From: Pelagirhabdus alkalitolerans
GTDB lineage: Bacteria; Bacillota; Bacilli; Bacillales; Amphibacillaceae
Direction: 5' to 3'
NCBI RefSeq assembly: GCF_900096905.1
Contig: NZ_FMYI01000001.1
Coordinates: forward strand, 1 to 64,000
DNA: 64,000 nucleotides
A program made the position numbers and the translations under genes. This document shows, one piece after another, positions 26,066 to 34,066 of this stretch (its first letter is position 1; each line of letters opens with the position of its first letter). The notes under the pieces are model-generated. The model did not search any database. It worked only from the letters and a program-made list of their open reading frames with translations, and had not been told where the DNA came from.

Positions 26066-26704
26066 TCATTTTAATGTTTTAGTGACAAGCTCATCATTGA
26101 CAATCAACCCACCACTATCATGTGGCAAAACCTCTAAAGTCTCAAGTTGTTCATCAAGAAACACTTCAACATCATGACTCATCACCATTTTGTAAGCATT
26201 TCTCGTTTCCTTTACTTCTATATCAGGATTAAGTGCATAGTCTTCAGGATCAACATATGATTTCCGTCCATTACTTGCTTCTTCATCCGATGTATAATGA
26301 CTTTTCTTATATACAAAAACCGTTTGGACCGGTTCTGATGGATCCACAACATAGCGATCACGAGCTTGATCATATTCAAGCTGATACGATTGTTGCTGAT
26401 ACCATCCTTCTCTTTCACGGATACTCATGTCGACTTCATCTTCTTGATTAATCATGACAAACACTTCATGCTCAGCATTCAAAGAACGATAAGCACCAGC
26501 TATATCACTACTACTAGATAAATTAATAATCGCACCTATAAGGATTAAAGCTAACAAACTATAAATAACACGTTTATTCTTTACTACCACCCTTTTATTT
26601 GAGTGAGGTTTAGCATCAAAAGGTGACCCACATGTTGAACAAACCCTCGAATCTCCTGTTCTTTGCTGACCACAATTCGCACAGTACTTAATCGTTTCAC
26701 TCAT
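26066..26704 (-). CDS. Zinc-ribbon single-pass membrane protein
   Basis: This 212-residue protein has an N-terminal zinc ribbon (YCANCGQQ ... VCSTCGSPF), a basic linker and one TM helix (VIYSLLALILIGAIINL, about residues 47-64). An extracellular C-terminal domain of about 145 residues is charged and beta-rich (VFVMINQEDEVDMSIRERE). The architecture resembles TcaA-like or YvbJ-like proteins of Firmicutes, but no functional motif is seen. The start follows AAGGAGTG. Confidence 0.75.
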   Translation of the reverse strand: MSETIKYCANCGQQRTGDSRVCSTCGSPFDAKPHSNKRVVVKNKRVIYSLLALILIGAIINLSSSSDIAGAYRSLNAEHEVFVMINQEDEVDMSIREREGWYQQQSYQLEYDQARDRYVVDPSEPVQTVFVYKKSHYTSDEEASNGRKSYVDPEDYALNPDIEVKETRNAYKMVMSHDVEVFLDEQLETLEVLPHDSGGLIVNDELVTKTLK

Positions 26705-26882
26705 GTATTATGCACTCCTTGCACTTAGTTAAAAATAAATAATCAACCACACCCATTATAAAGTAAATATAACCATTTTTACATGAATTATGGAAATTCA
26801 TCTCAACTCAATAATTATTTAGCTGAAAATTCACACTAAAATAACTCAACCCCTAGTTTCTATGAAATGGAATGATATGGTA

Positions 26883-26896
26883 TGATAACGTTATCA
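26883..26896. promoter_or_regulatory. Perfect 14-bp palindrome, cre-like (CcpA/LacI-family) operator
   Basis: TGATAACGTTATCA is a perfect palindrome, 28 bp upstream of the esterase start. It fits the cre consensus TGWAANCGNTNWCA at all but one position and overlaps a possible -10 TATGAT (26881-26886), which would suit repression. Confidence 0.7.
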
Positions 26897-26924
26897 AAAT
26901 ACATATTTGAGAGGATGATTAAAA

Positions 26925-27674
26925 ATGGCAAGAATAACATGTGATTTCTTTTCTGAGGCACTAACATTAAATACATCAATGACGGTTATTTTACCAGAAC
27001 ACAAGACTAATAAGCTTCTCCCCACCCTGTATTTACTTCACGGTTTCAGTGATGATCATACGATTTGGACACGCCGTACATCCATTGAACGTTACGTCTC
27101 TGAACTTGGGATAGCGGTTGTCATGCCCAATGTTGATCACAGTTTCTATACAGATATGGCTTACGGTAAAAAGTACTGGACGTTTCTAACAGAAGAGTTG
27201 CCGCAAGTCGCAAGGTCTTTCTTTCCGTTATCGGACAAGCGAGAAGACAACTTTGTGGCCGGTTTATCAATGGGAGGTTATGGTGCTTTTAAGTGGGGAT
27301 TAAACAAACCCGATCAATTCGCAGCGATCGCTTCCTTATCCGGGGTTCTAAACTTAGCCCAACACCCTCAAGAAAACACTGATCACCCAATGGCGCAAAC
27401 ACTTTATAATGTTTTCGGTGGTGACAATATTGAGGGAAGCATGCACGATATCTTCCATTTAACACGTAAGCTCGACCAATCAGACGAGCCAAAACCGATG
27501 CTTTACCAAGCTTGTGGTACCGAAGATTTCTTATTTGAAGAAAATATTGCATTTAAGGAATTAACAGACAGTCTATCATTAGATGTTAAAACTACATTTG
27601 ATTCAGGGACGCATGAATGGGGATATTGGGATTATCATATTCAGGAAGTGCTGAACTGGCTACCTCTAAAGTGA
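26925..27674 (+). CDS. Alpha/beta-hydrolase esterase (tributyrin-esterase/EstA type)
   Basis: This 249-residue cytosolic serine esterase of the esterase-D/FrmB-like family should hydrolyse short-chain acyl esters. The oxyanion-side motif is LYLLHGFSDDHTIW, the nucleophile elbow GLSMGGYGAF (Ser), the acid Asp in CGTEDFLFEE and the His in SGTHEWGYWD. These match lactococcal EstA. It starts after GAGAGGATG and is alone in its transcription unit. The cre-like palindrome at 26883 suggests carbon-source control. Confidence 0.9.
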   Translation: MARITCDFFSEALTLNTSMTVILPEHKTNKLLPTLYLLHGFSDDHTIWTRRTSIERYVSELGIAVVMPNVDHSFYTDMAYGKKYWTFLTEELPQVARSFFPLSDKREDNFVAGLSMGGYGAFKWGLNKPDQFAAIASLSGVLNLAQHPQENTDHPMAQTLYNVFGGDNIEGSMHDIFHLTRKLDQSDEPKPMLYQACGTEDFLFEENIAFKELTDSLSLDVKTTFDSGTHEWGYWDYHIQEVLNWLPLK

Positions 27675-27757
27675 TGAGGTGTTTGAAATATGAGGGGCTT
27701 GTGATCAGTAAAATGAATTTTCCTTTTACCAATCACTGCCCCTTCTAATTAGACTTT

Positions 27758-28111
27758 TCAAATAAATGCTAAAAACGTGAAGATATACTGATTAGCTTTT
27801 GCTGCAGATCGACCTTGTACTCCATGTGACGAATACTCATTTGATAAGATCTGATCGTTGCCATGGTCAATTAATGCTCGTTTCAATAAGGTCACTAGAA
27901 CAAACGCACCCATAACAACAAAAATACCAAGTACAATACCAAATCCAGTTATATTTTCTGGTAAAAAGTTCAAAAAAATATATACAAATAAAAACAAAGA
28001 GAACAAAACACCCATTGTCAACATTCCACCCAAAAACGCAAATGGCATTACCCCAAATAATAAATACTTCAACATCCTGATCATAAAAAATGGCATTGTC
28101 TTTTTTATCAA
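27758..28111 (-). CDS. Small membrane protein of unknown function, start uncertain
   Basis: The frame of up to 117 residues contains two or three TM helices (YLLFGVMPFAFLGGMLTMGV, LFSLFLFVYIFLNFL, ITGFGIVLGIFVVMGAFVLV) and a short polar C-terminus. No convincing ribosome-binding site precedes the TTG at 28111 or the internal ATG codons. It may begin further in or be a decayed gene. I recognise no family. Confidence 0.5.
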   Translation of the reverse strand: MIKKTMPFFMIRMLKYLLFGVMPFAFLGGMLTMGVLFSLFLFVYIFLNFLPENITGFGIVLGIFVVMGAFVLVTLLKRALIDHGNDQILSNEYSSHGVQGRSAAKANQYIFTFLAFI

Positions 28112-28220
28112 TTCTATTATGGAAAGGTCTACTACTACACACCACTTATGGCGCTATGACCAAAACTTAAGAAGCTTTGATTCAAAGGTATTAAGAAATC
28201 AAACTTTTAATAAATGACAT

Positions 28221-28370
28221 AAAAAAACCGGGTTTCGTATAGATTCGAGCAATGCATTGTTCTTCCAAGCAACACAACAATCTTATCTGAAACAAACTTC
28301 AGAATGAACACAATCTTGGAAAACAATGAATTCACACACAATCTATACGGTTAGACCCGGCTTTCTCTTT
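28221..28370 (-). ncRNA. 133-nt nested hairpin, extended terminator or structured RNA
   Basis: Four nested stems are present: CCGGGT (28228-28233) with ACCCGG (28355-28360); CGTATAGATT (28236-28245) with AATCTATACG (28340-28349); CATTGTT-c-TTCCAAG (28255-28269) with CTTGGAAAACAATG (28315-28328); TCTGAA (28286-28291) with TTCAGA (28298-28303). In the minus strand the outer stem is followed by seven U, so it can terminate the LRR gene ending at 28495. It is far larger than a normal terminator and could be a stable 3' RNA or a small repeated element. The rest of 28112-28494 shows nothing else. Confidence 0.65.
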
Positions 28371-28494
28371 ATTCTGAAAATAGAAATGATTCCTTCAGGA
28401 TTTGCACTTATTCAAATGGTGATGATTTACTAACGTTACGAATTGATATTTTGAACTGTATACATCTTCAGAAAGAAAATCATCTATATCTCTT

Positions 28495-31400
28495 TTATTT
28501 ATTCTTTAACTCTCTTAATTTTCTTCGCTTTAACCAATAAAGATAGATACCCGTTAGCATGAAGACCAAACCGATTAATAAAAGATTGAAGATGCTTGCA
28601 TTAGTATCTGGTAATTGATCTGACTCATCAGATTCGGTTGTTTCAACTGTTTCTTCTTCAGAGACTTCATCTTCTGGGTCTTCTTCATCCGGATCATCTC
28701 CCTCTGGGTCTTCTCCCTCTGGATCGTCTCCTTCTGGGTCTTCTCCCTCTGGATCATCTCCTTCTGGGTCTTCTCCCTCTGGATCATCTCCTTCTGGGTC
28801 GTCTCCCTCTGGATCGTCTCCCTCTGGATCGTCTCCCTCTGGGTCGTCTCCCTCTGGGTCGTCTCCCTCTGGATCGTCTCCCTCTGGGTCGTCTCCTTCT
28901 GGATCATCTTCTTCTGGGTCGTCTCCCTCTGGATCATCTCCTTCTGGGTCTTCTCCTTCTGGGTCATCCTCAGTTTCTAACTGTTCAAAGACACCATAGG
29001 TTGAGAATCCATCAACATCAATCGAGATCGTCTGATCTGTTTCATTGACTTCTCCATCCCGAGCTTCCCATTCTTCGGTCGATTCATTGAGATAATAAAT
29101 ATCGATATCATCTGGGTTTGCTTCTTGATCATAGCCCATTGTTAAAACAAATGTGCCACCAAGAGGAACCTCTATAGATGAATTATCAAATGTAAATGTT
29201 AAAAGGTCCCCTACTTCTTTTAACCCTACTTGACTACTCTCGCTACCTTCATAAATCTCTACTACAAGTGTTGTGTGCGAAGGTAGGTTCTCAGGCATCG
29301 TTAATATAGTACTTGTTCCTTGTATTTCATACGTTTCACCGGCGACCACATATTGTGCTTCTTGACCGGGTTCAATCACAGTCGCTTCCTCTACAGTGAC
29401 CATTATTGATGCTTCAATATCATCAGGATTTAACTGATCATTTGACAGCTCAAGTGCACCCGTGAATGTGTAATCCCCTGGAGTTGACGCATCGTATTCT
29501 GGATCTCCATCATCCCAAGTGACTGGCAACAAGTCTGTGCTACCATCATCAAATGTAACTTCTACTTCATCTGGTAGAGGAACGTCATCGTGTGGTGTTC
29601 CGACTGCTACCGTGATATCTGCAACAGTCACACTTTCGACTAACTGCTCAAATGACTTAAACGAATGATCAAAAGCTTCAGCATAATCTGCTGTCGTCGA
29701 GTCAAAATAGCCATTTAGCGTGATATCTTCTGGATTTGTTTGATTATCGCCAAACACATTACTCCCAAAGTACATCTCTTCATTGTGAACGAAAACATCT
29801 GTTAAAGCATTTCTTGTAAATACTGAAAAGCCAAGATGCTCAACGCTTTCAGGGATCTCTATACTTGTTAAATCATTCCCTGAAAATACTGCATTTTGAA
29901 TATTCGTCACAGTATTTGGAATCTCCACACTTGTTAGACTTTTTTCATAAAATGCATTACTTGCAATGAACGTCACTTCTCTTCCAATTATATGAGACGG
30001 AATCGCAATTTCAGTATCACTTCCTAGATAGTCAGTGATGTAGAACAAATCATCATCATAACCTTGCCCTACATAGTAGCTAAATGTATGCTCATGATCA
30101 ATTGCATAGTCTTCTGCTGTTGACTCACTATACCCGCTAATTAATAAATCTTCTGGGGCAGATTGATTACCAGTAAAAACATCTTCTCCAAATGTCACTT
30201 CTGAATTATAAACCGTAACGTATGATAATTGATTGTCTTTAAATGCCTTATCGTTAACCGCCGTAATACTTTCTGGAATATCGACATGTGTTAATGCATT
30301 GTCATAAAATGCACGATAAGCAATCTCCTCGAGTCCGTTTCCAATCGTTATTTCACTTAATTCATTAGAAACAAATGCTCGTGCGCTGATATTTTCGACA
30401 CTGTCTGGGATGTCGACGCTTTCTAAATTGTTGCCATCAAAGGCCCTCGTTCCTATATGTGTCAAATTCTCTGGAAGATCAATACTTGTTAGTTCATTAT
30501 CTAAAAATGCTGATTGACCTATTGTTGTGACCGTATCTGGAATTTGGACACTCGTTAGGTTTTCATAAGCAAATGCGCCTGTTGTAATAGTCGTTACTTC
30601 TATCCCACCAAGTTCAGCCGGAATGTCTACATCCGTATCACTACCGGTATAACCGTTAATTGTGATCGTTCCAACGGAATTCTCGAAATATGAAAAGTCC
30701 GTTTCCTCGGGTGAAACTTCCACAGTGACTGATGCCTCTATGTCATTAGGATTTGTAAAATCAGCTTGTGATTGAAGTGTCCCAGTGAAGACATAGCTTC
30801 CAGAACTCATGCCATCATAAACTGGTTCACCGTCATTCCAGTTGACCGCGATTTCCTCAGTAGAGTCATCCGAAAGCACAACGTCCACTTCTTCAGGCAG
30901 CGCTAAATCTGACATTGCAGTCCCATAATCCACTGTCATAGGATCCAGCTCGCCGACTTCTTGAACGATAAGCTCTGTTACAGTAACCGTAAGTGACAAA
31001 CTCAACATCTCAGGATTTGCGATATCATCAGGCAAGTCTAAGATTCCTTCAAACGTATAATCGCCTTCGCTTTCTCCGTCGTAAACAGGATCAGCTTCAT
31101 CCCATGTAACTGAAATAGCCTGTTGTTCATCATTATTCAGATCCACATCGACCTCTTCAGGTAGCGGCAGATCAACCAATGGCGTGCCGAAATCAACATC
31201 CACACTTTCTAGAGAAGGAACATCCACAACCATTAGATTAATAGGATCAAAAGAATAGCCTTCATTTTCTGCAAGTGTTTTGGCAGTTGATGGGTCATAA
31301 CCTCTGATGACGAGCTCAGTTGGGTCTTCCTGATTATTAACAAACGCCTCTTCATCCAGGTCTGCCGACTGATTCTCAATTGTCACGTGTTCCAAAGCAT

Positions 31401-32604
31401 TGTTTGTAAATGCCAAATTATTGATTTCTTCAACGTTTTCAGGAAGAATGACCTCTTCAAGTTGATTGTCACGAAATGCTTGGCTTCTAATCCGTTCAAG
31501 GCTTTCAGGCAAGTCGATGGTACTCAATTGATTACCTGAGAACGCATTATTTCCTATCGACCAGATGGTATCACTCATTGTCACACTGGTTAGTTGATTA
31601 CCCTCGAAAACAGATGATTGAATGATACTGATGCTGTCAGGTATAACGATCTCTTCAATTTGATTACCTTGAAATGCCCCATTGAAAATTGCGTTGATGT
31701 TTTCTCCAAGATCAACTTCCGTGAGCTGGTTATTCTGAAAAGCATATCCTTCGATCTGAGTCAGATTTTCATTCAATTCAAGTGTTTCTAAATCATTATT
31801 AAAAAACGCATACATATAAATATGTTCCAGTGATTCCGGTAATTCTACAGAGGTCAGGTGATTATCTCGGAATGAATTCCTCTGAATCTCTTTCAGTGAA
31901 TCGGGTAAATCAACACTTGTTAAGCCCTGTTCCCGAAATGCTCCGTTATTAATATTGGTCACCGTCATACCGTCAATCTCTTCCGGAATGATGAGATCTG
32001 TATCTGCTCCGGTGTAACCGGTAATCGTTACGGTTCCATCACTTTCTTCCCAATCAAAATCTTCTGCTGTATCGTCATCTGAGTCTGAAAAGGCACTGAA
32101 CGTATGCCCATTAGCATCTGCATAGGCTTCTGCTGTCGATCCACTATGACCTTTAATCACTAGATCATCTGGATTCCCCTCGAACGTATTGCTTCCAAGG
32201 TCTACCTCATCATTATGAATCGTAACGGTTGATAATTGGTTATTTGCAAATGCGCTGTTACCAATCTGTTCAACACTCTCTGGGATGACTACACTTGTTA
32301 AATTCTCATCATCAAACGCATTCATTAAAATTGTTTCTACATTCTTTCCTTCGATTTGACTTGGAATCTCAATAGCCGTATCACTTCCCGAATAACCATT
32401 AATGGCAAACGTTTCACCTAATTGCATTCCTTCAAAGTCTTCTTCAGAGGTGCTTGTTGATGAAATACTTTCTGCTAATGCTAAATCTGTTAAATTAAAA
32501 AAAGGATTAAAGATTAATACGAAAGAAAATAATATCAATAGGTTTTGACGCAACCAAAACCTTGGCCGTTTACGTTGGACACTTCTTCGATTCATTTGAT
32601 CCAC
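28495..32604 (-). CDS. Giant LRR (BspA-type) surface protein with LPDTN sorting signal
   Basis: This wall-anchored protein of about 1369 residues has a signal peptide ending near LALAES. Three blocks of BspA-like LRR_5 repeats follow (pattern LTSVDLPDSLKEI). They are separated by Ig-like Big_4-type domains (VDYGTAMSDLALPEEVDV, VPLPDEVEVTFDDGSTD). A beta-domain (residues about 1080-1200), a long EGDDP repeat stalk, LPDTNASIF, a TM helix and a basic tail complete it. LPDTNA resembles the LPDTSA signals of class-D sortases rather than LPXTG. It may bind surfaces or other cells. GTG at 32604 is chosen because AAAGGAG is 7 nt upstream. The first ATG at 32610 is too close. Confidence 0.9.
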   Translation of the reverse strand: MDQMNRRSVQRKRPRFWLRQNLLILFSFVLIFNPFFNLTDLALAESISSTSTSEEDFEGMQLGETFAINGYSGSDTAIEIPSQIEGKNVETILMNAFDDENLTSVVIPESVEQIGNSAFANNQLSTVTIHNDEVDLGSNTFEGNPDDLVIKGHSGSTAEAYADANGHTFSAFSDSDDDTAEDFDWEESDGTVTITGYTGADTDLIIPEEIDGMTVTNINNGAFREQGLTSVDLPDSLKEIQRNSFRDNHLTSVELPESLEHIYMYAFFNNDLETLELNENLTQIEGYAFQNNQLTEVDLGENINAIFNGAFQGNQIEEIVIPDSISIIQSSVFEGNQLTSVTMSDTIWSIGNNAFSGNQLSTIDLPESLERIRSQAFRDNQLEEVILPENVEEINNLAFTNNALEHVTIENQSADLDEEAFVNNQEDPTELVIRGYDPSTAKTLAENEGYSFDPINLMVVDVPSLESVDVDFGTPLVDLPLPEEVDVDLNNDEQQAISVTWDEADPVYDGESEGDYTFEGILDLPDDIANPEMLSLSLTVTVTELIVQEVGELDPMTVDYGTAMSDLALPEEVDVVLSDDSTEEIAVNWNDGEPVYDGMSSGSYVFTGTLQSQADFTNPNDIEASVTVEVSPEETDFSYFENSVGTITINGYTGSDTDVDIPAELGGIEVTTITTGAFAYENLTSVQIPDTVTTIGQSAFLDNELTSIDLPENLTHIGTRAFDGNNLESVDIPDSVENISARAFVSNELSEITIGNGLEEIAYRAFYDNALTHVDIPESITAVNDKAFKDNQLSYVTVYNSEVTFGEDVFTGNQSAPEDLLISGYSESTAEDYAIDHEHTFSYYVGQGYDDDLFYITDYLGSDTEIAIPSHIIGREVTFIASNAFYEKSLTSVEIPNTVTNIQNAVFSGNDLTSIEIPESVEHLGFSVFTRNALTDVFVHNEEMYFGSNVFGDNQTNPEDITLNGYFDSTTADYAEAFDHSFKSFEQLVESVTVADITVAVGTPHDDVPLPDEVEVTFDDGSTDLLPVTWDDGDPEYDASTPGDYTFTGALELSNDQLNPDDIEASIMVTVEEATVIEPGQEAQYVVAGETYEIQGTSTILTMPENLPSHTTLVVEIYEGSESSQVGLKEVGDLLTFTFDNSSIEVPLGGTFVLTMGYDQEANPDDIDIYYLNESTEEWEARDGEVNETDQTISIDVDGFSTYGVFEQLETEDDPEGEDPEGDDPEGDDPEEDDPEGDDPEGDDPEGDDPEGDDPEGDDPEGDDPEGDDPEGDDPEGEDPEGDDPEGEDPEGDDPEGEDPEGDDPDEEDPEDEVSEEETVETTESDESDQLPDTNASIFNLLLIGLVFMLTGIYLYWLKRRKLRELKNK
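28680..28971 (-). repeat. 15-bp minisatellite encoding the EGDDP stalk
   Basis: About nineteen near-identical 15-bp units (TCGTCTCCCTCTGGG type on the plus strand) encode E-G-D/E-D-P. Because 15 is a multiple of 3, changes in copy number keep the frame. The stalk would hold the binding domains away from the wall. Confidence 0.9.
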
Positions 32605-32623
32605 AATCATTCTCCTTTATTTA

Positions 32624-33022
32624 TTAATTATTTTTATTCACTTGGTCTCTAGCTATCTTACTGATCACTGGAAGTGTAAAGCGTTTGTTCTGATAAGCTT
32701 TCCACATTGTATAAATCCATAAAAACATAAATACCGGTGACAATAAGATACCAATTAACCAGCCGATAATCGGAATAACGGATAGAACGGTATTCAATAT
32801 AATGATAAAGATCGTTAAGATAATCGATTGAATCGCATGATACCTAACAAAACTGTTATCCTTCTCGATTAATAAGAATATAATGCCCGTTATGGCACCC
32901 GCAAAGTAACAAAGCATTCCTGCTAAGTTTTGCTTCATCCCTGATGATGTTGTTTGATTCTCTTCTGTCCCTCCTTCTTCATCCTCTTCAAAAATAGTCT
33001 GTTTTTCCACATCTTCGCTCAT
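32624..33022 (-). CDS. DUF4870-family membrane protein
   Basis: This protein of about 132 residues has an acidic, disordered N-terminus (about 1-30) and then the DUF4870 (Tic20-like) membrane domain. The signature is LAGMLCYFAGAITGIIFLLI followed by EKDNSFVRYHAIQSI, then two further TM helices and a short C-terminal tail. Function is unknown. ATG 33022 is preferred, with GGAG about 10 nt upstream. It lies 19 bp upstream of the LRR surface protein on the same strand, so the two are probably co-transcribed. Confidence 0.85.
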   Translation of the reverse strand: MSEDVEKQTIFEEDEEGGTEENQTTSSGMKQNLAGMLCYFAGAITGIIFLLIEKDNSFVRYHAIQSIILTIFIIILNTVLSVIPIIGWLIGILLSPVFMFLWIYTMWKAYQNKRFTLPVISKIARDQVNKNN

Positions 33023-33161
33023 CTTGTTCACTCTCCTTCAATTAGTTTTTTATTGACTACACATTTATTGTAAAAAAGGAATGTTAAAACGACGTTAAAT
33101 AGTCAAAAATTTCTGTATTATTTTATGAAACATAGATTATAAATGATAAATTAGTACTCTG

Positions 33162-33205
33162 TTTAAACGAAATCTAACCTAGATTTAACCTTTGTTCGAT
33201 ATAAT
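33162..33205 (+). promoter_or_regulatory. Iteron-like response-regulator sites plus -10 box
   Basis: TTTAAAC (33162-33168), TCTAACC (33173-33179) and TTTAACC (33184-33190) are direct repeats with an exact 11-bp period. They end 9 bp before TATAAT (33200-33205), and no good -35 is present. Direct repeats at 11 bp are typical of OmpR/PhoP-type activator sites, so the regulator at 33367 may control its own promoter. The rest of 33023-33366 holds nothing clear. Confidence 0.5.
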
Positions 33206-33366
33206 TTGGTAAACACAATCCAACTTTAGGCGTAATAAACGTTTTTGGAAGATTCTGAGTTTTGGTGTACTATATAACTATTAGGAATAGCGTTAATTTG
33301 GGTATTTTGTTAATAATAGGTTGGATCACTTGTGGACACGATAATTAAGAAAGGATGGCAATTGAC

Positions 33367-34056
33367 GTGGAGAACAAGTTAATCATGATCGTTGAAGATG
33401 AAGCGGGCATTCGTGAAATGACGCATATGTTTTTATCAGAAGTAGGATACCAAGTGGTCGCAGCAACAAGTGGAGAAGAAGCGTTGAAAAAGCTAGAAAC
33501 AGTGAACCCGCATTTGATTTTACTAGACATTCAAATGGAGGGAATGGATGGTTTTTCTGTCTGCCGACAAATACGAGAAAGTTTAACGGTACCTATTATA
33601 TTTCTAACGGTTCGTCGAGAAATCACGGATAAAGTGAAGTGTTTTGAGTACGGTGGGGATGACTACGTCACGAAGCCGTTTGAATTTGAAGAATTACACG
33701 CACGAATCAAAGCGAATATTAGACGCTATTACACGTACCCAAAAGAGGAACGCGATATCTTAAAATATGATGATATAGAGATCCACTTACACAATTACAA
33801 ATGCTTTTTAGATGGAGAGTTCGTTGAATTATCTACAAAGGAAATGGCGCTATTGGTCTTTCTAGCTAAGCACCCTAACCGTGTCTGGAGTCAAGAACAA
33901 TTGTATGATCAAATTTGGCAAGAAGAGGCCGTAGGAAATATTGAAACGATCAAAGTTCATATTAATTATTTGCGTCGAAAAATCGAAAAAAATCCTTCAA
34001 AGCCTAAATATATAAAAACAGTTCGTGGATTTGGTTATGTATTCACCGGATCTTAA
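33367..34056 (+). CDS. OmpR/PhoP-type response regulator
   Basis: This response regulator of about 229 residues has a receiver domain with acidic pocket VEDE, phospho-acceptor Asp54 (LLDIQMEGMDG) and Lys in YVTKPFEFEEL. A winged-helix DNA-binding domain follows (LSTKEMALLVFLAKHPNRVW, VHINYLRRKIE, VRGFGYVF). GTG 33367 is chosen. The ATG at 33355 directly abuts AAAGG and cannot be used efficiently. The hybrid kinase gene begins 10 bp downstream, so the two form a pair. The target genes are unknown. The iteron-like promoter suggests autoregulation. Confidence 0.92.
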   Translation: MENKLIMIVEDEAGIREMTHMFLSEVGYQVVAATSGEEALKKLETVNPHLILLDIQMEGMDGFSVCRQIRESLTVPIIFLTVRREITDKVKCFEYGGDDYVTKPFEFEELHARIKANIRRYYTYPKEERDILKYDDIEIHLHNYKCFLDGEFVELSTKEMALLVFLAKHPNRVWSQEQLYDQIWQEEAVGNIETIKVHINYLRRKIEKNPSKPKYIKTVRGFGYVFTGS

Positions 34057-34066
34057 GGGAGGGAAG

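Noticed and set aside
28575..29048. Two frames over the EGDDP stalk (130 aa minus, 136 aa plus) with TQKE- or LLGLLPLD-type repeats
   Set aside because: They are shadows of the 15-bp minisatellite in the LRR gene, which has a clear frame, signal peptide and anchor.
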